This document shows positions 60,741 to 64,000 of a DNA stretch of 64,000 nt, one piece after another. The position numbers and the translations under genes are program-made. The stretch's first letter is position 1. The number at the start of each line of letters is the position of its first letter. The notes under the pieces were generated by a model. That model was not told the origin of the DNA. It saw nothing but the letters and a program-made list of their open reading frames with translations, and made no database searches. Source of the DNA: JAHEJA01 sp965656445 (GTDB lineage: Bacteria > Pseudomonadota > Alphaproteobacteria > Rhodobacterales > Rhodobacteraceae); assembly GCA_965656445.1 (NCBI GenBank), contig CBFHKO010000002.1:258449-322448 (forward strand), given 5' to 3'.

Positions 60741-60867
60741 ATGTGCCTCTCAAGATTTATATTATCTGTTCCCGCGTTTCCTAGGTGAAAGATGCTCATG
60801 AAACAAGAGGGCGCTTGCAGTTAATCGATTGGGCCGCTACATCAAAGCAAAAATATGGAGCCGCGTC

Positions 60868-61125
60868 ATGGAAGATGTCACAGAAACAAATTACCGCGTA
60901 ACAGCTGATGAACTTCGTCAGTTTATTGAGCGTATCGAACGTCTTGAACTCGAAAAGAAAGACATCGCAGACCAACAAAAAGAAGTGATGGCCGAAGCCA
61001 AAGGGCGCGGTTACGACACCAAAGTCATGCGCAAAATCGTCTCTCTTCGCAAGCGTGATCAAAATGATATTGCCGAAGAAGAAGCTGTCCTTGAGATGTA
61101 CAAAGAAGCCTTGGGAATGTCCTAA
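60868..61125 (+). CDS. gapR: GapR-family nucleoid-associated protein (DUF2312)
   Basis: This 85-residue coiled-coil DNA-binding protein matches GapR of Caulobacter: RVTADELRQFIERIERLELEKKDIADQQKEVMAEAKGRGYDTKVMRKIVSLRKRDQNDIAEEEAVLEMYKEAL. GapR binds overtwisted A+T-rich DNA ahead of forks and transcription. I start at ATG 60868 (MEDVTETN); the upstream in-frame ATG at 60829 would add 13 residues not seen in relatives. It overlaps the stop of the convergent neighbour by 4 bases. Confidence 0.93.
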   Translation: MEDVTETNYRVTADELRQFIERIERLELEKKDIADQQKEVMAEAKGRGYDTKVMRKIVSLRKRDQNDIAEEEAVLEMYKEALGMS

Positions 61126-62003
61126 GGGCTGATGAGGGTAACGTTGGGGATGTTGCGAATATCCTCAACATCTTCTTCATAAAATTCCGTGAGATCCTCA
61201 ATCAACATGTCGCTCCAGCCCGGCATCGCGAGGGTTTCCGATGCCTTGTCGGGATCGGCAAATTTGTCATAAAATGCCGTCAACGTACGATAAAGCTGAT
61301 CTTGCGTCATATTGGGATGCTTTTGAACGTAAGTTTTAAAGCGTGTTAATCCTTCCTCACTCAAAAGCGATCCAAACAGGGCAAAATCACCGCGCATTGC
61401 GTGGTCGGCAGGTAATCCCGCCATGGCCCTAGAAATGCGTCCCCAAATAAAGGGGCTATCTTCGTGACACCAGACTGTTATTGGGAGCTCAGGAATGGAC
61501 TGGCGAATGCGCCCAATCAATTCGCTCCACTGCAAAGCATAAGGGTCTGAATTCGTCAAAATATCGGCAGGATTTTCTGTTTTTGACATCGCAAACAAGG
61601 CTGGAACAAAGGTCGCAGGGTTGCGAAGGCTCAGGAAAAGCTCAAAGGGATATTCCTGAAACAGATAGCGGAATTTTGCCAATTGATTGAGAGCAGAGGG
61701 ATAAAATATATCGTTATCAATTGCTTCTTTTGGAGTGCCAAAAAAATTCGAGTTTGAAATAATTAAACGCTCGACCTCTTCGGGTTCATTAGACAGGAGG
61801 AGATCTAGCAAGGCCTCTCGTTCCTCTGGAGAGGGAGCTGCCTTATTCATTTGAATTAATTTTTCACGTAACAGTTTTCGAAAATGTGCAGCGCTCGGAA
61901 CCGCAATCCGATTTTTCTTTAAAATACGCTCGCTCGCAGTGAGAGTGCCTAAAAACCCATCCTCGTCTGTTTTGTGCACACCTGCGTGTAGAACGATTTT
62001 CAT
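61122..62003 (-). CDS. Uncharacterised protein, sulfotransferase-like opening
   Basis: This 293-residue soluble protein begins MKIVLHAGVHKTDEDGFLGTL, which resembles the phosphate-binding strand of sulfotransferase-like proteins (LHIGxHKTGTT-type) but lacks the canonical Gly-Thr-Thr. Other features are FELFLSLRNPATFVPALFAMS (compare the second sulfotransferase motif) and an acidic C-terminus (DLTEFYEEDVEDIRNI). So it could be a degenerate sulfotransferase-fold protein. I cannot assign a reaction. It is divergent from the ABC permease and convergent with gapR. Confidence 0.7.
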   Translation of the reverse strand: MKIVLHAGVHKTDEDGFLGTLTASERILKKNRIAVPSAAHFRKLLREKLIQMNKAAPSPEEREALLDLLLSNEPEEVERLIISNSNFFGTPKEAIDNDIFYPSALNQLAKFRYLFQEYPFELFLSLRNPATFVPALFAMSKTENPADILTNSDPYALQWSELIGRIRQSIPELPITVWCHEDSPFIWGRISRAMAGLPADHAMRGDFALFGSLLSEEGLTRFKTYVQKHPNMTQDQLYRTLTAFYDKFADPDKASETLAMPGWSDMLIEDLTEFYEEDVEDIRNIPNVTLISP

Positions 62004-62088
62004 CGTATTTGGCTTCCTTGTTTAATCGCTACAGCACCTATATAGGGAGCTAAGCAGGCATTGAAAACGCTTTTCTTCTGGAGCCGTA

Positions 62089-63750
62089 ATGGTTGAGCAA
62101 TCGCAACAAATAAGACACGGTAGACGTCCTTGGTTGTCACAGACAGGTATTTGGTCCGTTGGCGCCTTGATCATTGCAGTGTTGGTATTGATGCCTATTG
62201 CTTCTGTTCTTTGGATCGCGCTGTTCCCGTCCGAGAATATTTGGCCACATTTGCTGAGCACAACTTTGCCGCGGTATCTTACGACGACTGTGTCCTTGAT
62301 GATATCCGTTGGTCTGCTCGCGGCCTCCATTGGGGCCGGGACTGCTTGGCTTGTGACACGTTACAAGTTTATGGGGTCACGCTGGTTAGAATGGGCCTTG
62401 CTGTTGCCACTTGCTATTCCGGCCTACGTTGGCGCCTACGCATTGGTTGATTTGTTTGAATACGCTGGACCGGTTCAGACACTCCTACGGGCGACATTCG
62501 GGTGGACCTCATCCCGCGAATATTGGTTTCCAGAAATTCGATCTTTTGGCGCAGCGGTTATCGTTTTAAGCGCCTCTCTATTTCCCTATGTCTATCTCCT
62601 AGCGCGCGCCGCGTTTCGGGAACAATCAGGCTGTACCGAAGAAGTTGCCCAGTCTTTGGGGGCAGGGGCGCTTGCACGGTTCTTGCGTATCGGTCTCCCC
62701 CTGGCCCGTCCTGCTATAGCGGCGGGAACCGCAATCGTGATGATGGAAACCGTGAATGATTTTGGAACCGTTGATTATTTTTCCATTCAAACCTTAACAA
62801 CAGGGATATTTAGCGTTTGGCTCCAAAGCAACAATGCAGGTGGCGCGGCGCAACTTGCCAGCGTCGTGCTCATCCTTGTTGTGGTTTTGGTCGCTTTGGA
62901 AAAAACAAGCCGCCAAAAAATGCGCTACTTTAATCTCTCGTCGCGCTACCGTCCGACGGAAAAACATGCACTTACTGGCATCGGCTCTTTGATAGCTTGT
63001 CTTATCTGCTTGCTTCCCTTCGGCATTGGCTTTGTAATGCCTGTCGGTGTATTTCTCTCTCATGCGGCTGACAATTTAGACGTTTGGACCAATGCAAAGC
63101 TGTTTTCTGCGCTCTTGAATACGCTGCTGGTCTGTGGAATCGCCGCCGTTGTCACAGTGAGTGCAGGCATTTTCATGGTCTATGGTGTGCGCTTATCTGG
63201 CCGCACATTACCACGTGTTCTCTTGCCCATAACCACGATCGGCTACGCAGCACCCGGTGCTGTTCTCGGCGTCGGCTTGTTGATCCCCTTAGCGAAATTG
63301 GACAACTCGATCGCAGACGGAATTTGGTCAATGACGGGCGTTGACATCGGCTTGATCATGACAGGCACTGCCTTTGCACTGATTTTTGCCTATTGTGTGC
63401 GCTTCTTCGCCATTGCCCAAGGGGCGGCAGACGCGGCGATGGGGCGGATTTCGCCTAATTTGCCAAATGCAGCTCGATCTTTGGGGCGTAATCACTCACG
63501 GGTGCTAAGCGACGTCTATGTCCCATTGATGCGCGGATCTGTGGCTTCAGCCATTCTCTTGGTCTTTGTGGATTGCGTAAAAGAACTCCCTGCAACGCTT
63601 TTGCTACGGCCCTTTAACTTTGACACGCTGGCAACACGTGTTCACGAACAAGCAAGCCTTGAGAACCTCGCAGAGGCCACCCCAGCCGCACTTTTGATCG
63701 TTCTCGTCGGTCTCTGCGCGGTCGGATTACTCGCCCGCGCAAATCGCTGA
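62089..63750 (+). CDS. Iron(III)-type ABC transporter permease (FbpB-like)
   Basis: This 553-residue permease is a fused double-domain protein with about twelve helices, of the FbpB/SfuB/ThiP type used for ferric iron or thiamine. The two EAA-like loops are EEVAQSLGAGALARFLRIGLPLARPAIAAG in the first half and NAARSLGRNHSRVLSDVYVPLMRGSVASA in the second. No binding-protein or ATPase gene accompanies it in the window; the right edge has only a tRNA. Substrate assignment as iron is by family only. Confidence 0.88.
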   Translation: MVEQSQQIRHGRRPWLSQTGIWSVGALIIAVLVLMPIASVLWIALFPSENIWPHLLSTTLPRYLTTTVSLMISVGLLAASIGAGTAWLVTRYKFMGSRWLEWALLLPLAIPAYVGAYALVDLFEYAGPVQTLLRATFGWTSSREYWFPEIRSFGAAVIVLSASLFPYVYLLARAAFREQSGCTEEVAQSLGAGALARFLRIGLPLARPAIAAGTAIVMMETVNDFGTVDYFSIQTLTTGIFSVWLQSNNAGGAAQLASVVLILVVVLVALEKTSRQKMRYFNLSSRYRPTEKHALTGIGSLIACLICLLPFGIGFVMPVGVFLSHAADNLDVWTNAKLFSALLNTLLVCGIAAVVTVSAGIFMVYGVRLSGRTLPRVLLPITTIGYAAPGAVLGVGLLIPLAKLDNSIADGIWSMTGVDIGLIMTGTAFALIFAYCVRFFAIAQGAADAAMGRISPNLPNAARSLGRNHSRVLSDVYVPLMRGSVASAILLVFVDCVKELPATLLLRPFNFDTLATRVHEQASLENLAEATPAALLIVLVGLCAVGLLARANR

Positions 63751-63842
63751 ATCCAATGTTGAATAATTTTTTGAAAAGAGTGCAATTTTTTCCAAAAAGC
63801 CTCTTGCAAGTCCAATATGTTTAATTTAATTCACCGCTTAGT

Positions 63843-63918
63843 GCCCCTATAGCTCAGCTGGTAGAGCAACTGATTTGTAATCAGTAGGTCCGCGGTTCGA
63901 GTCCGTGTGGGGGCACCA
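63843..63918 (+). tRNA. tRNA-Thr (anticodon TGT)
   Basis: The cloverleaf is complete: acceptor GCCCCTA/TGGGGGC, D stem GCTC/GAGC, anticodon stem ACTGA/TCAGT with loop TTTGTAA (anticodon TGT at 63876-63878) and T loop TTCGAGT. The CCA end is encoded at 63916-63918. The 80 bases downstream hold three TTGGGACC-like words (63961, 63973, 63985) about 12 apart. The 3' end of such tRNA genes is a common integrase target, but no integrase is visible before the window ends. Confidence 0.97.
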
Positions 63919-64000
63919 TTTTAATCATAAAAATAAGAATACTTCTGTGATTACAGTGGCTTGGACCATTATTTGGGACCGCTTTTGGGACCACTAGGTC

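Noticed and set aside
1..64000. CRISPR arrays, insertion sequences or prophage
   Set aside because: I saw no regularly spaced long repeats, transposase-like or phage structural genes on either strand.

Overview
The window is a stretch of chromosome from a marine alphaproteobacterium of the Roseobacter group (Rhodobacteraceae). The evidence is a phaC-phaP-phaR block, a complete thiosulfate-oxidation (sox) cluster, gapR, an NDUFA12-type complex I accessory gene, an ScfR-type regulator beside acetyl-CoA synthetase, and KpsC/KpsS-type capsule genes. G+C looks moderate by eye. Coding density is high and no gene-free stretch exceeds about 300 bases. I see no insertion sequence, prophage or CRISPR array.

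Layout: 1-1433 polyhydroxyalkanoate block (3' end of phaC, phasin, phaR, two CTGC-N3-GCAG sites). 1435-10636 one minus-strand catabolic and transport cluster for gamma-glutamylated amines: a polar amino-acid-type ABC transporter, two glutamine-synthetase-like ligases, a class I amidotransferase and two FAD oxidases. 10729-15820 small operons and housekeeping genes (PhnD-like, TerB, DUF1330, rlmJ, pyrG, secG, DUF6524). 15959-20569 purA, a DUF2842 gene, a GIY-YIG protein, yjbQ, nrdR and ribD. 20566-25098 a capsule operon kpsC / kpsD-like / kpsS in which two of three genes carry an in-frame TAG. 25232 ribE. 25831-36030 sox cluster: soxT, soxR, an hbpS/glcG-like gene and soxS on minus; soxV, W, X, Y, Z, A, B, C, D on plus. 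36084-41244 GlxA-type regulator, clpP, clpX, NDUFA12, mlaD, DUF2155, aat. 41345-43193 accC and accB. 43460-57150 an acyl-CoA synthetase, then a short-chain carboxylate/acetate island: acsA, a Liv-type ABC transporter, divergent ScfR-type regulator, receiver protein, small membrane protein and a CrbS/CbrA-like SSS-STAC histidine kinase. 57214-60740 a FliM/SpoA-like gene and a persulfide-detoxification operon (persulfide dioxygenase, two-part YeeE transporter, DUF442 phosphatase/sulfurtransferase). 60868-63918 gapR, an unrecognised gene, an orphan iron-type ABC permease and tRNA-Thr(TGT).

Functionally, inorganic sulfur handling recurs: the periplasmic Sox pathway, a SoxR/SqrR-type sulfane-sulfur repressor with both sensor cysteines and a perfect ATTC-N8-GAAT operator before soxX, and the separate persulfide-oxidation operon. 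Carbon storage (PHA), acetate activation (acsA, accBC) and short-chain-acyl regulation form a second theme. The most unexpected observations are the two independent amber codons in the capsule operon, the array of TGTAA/TTACA half-sites between the Liv binding protein and the ScfR-type gene, and an 11-bp triple repeat abutting the yjbQ start codon. I did not find a clearly new multi-gene system.
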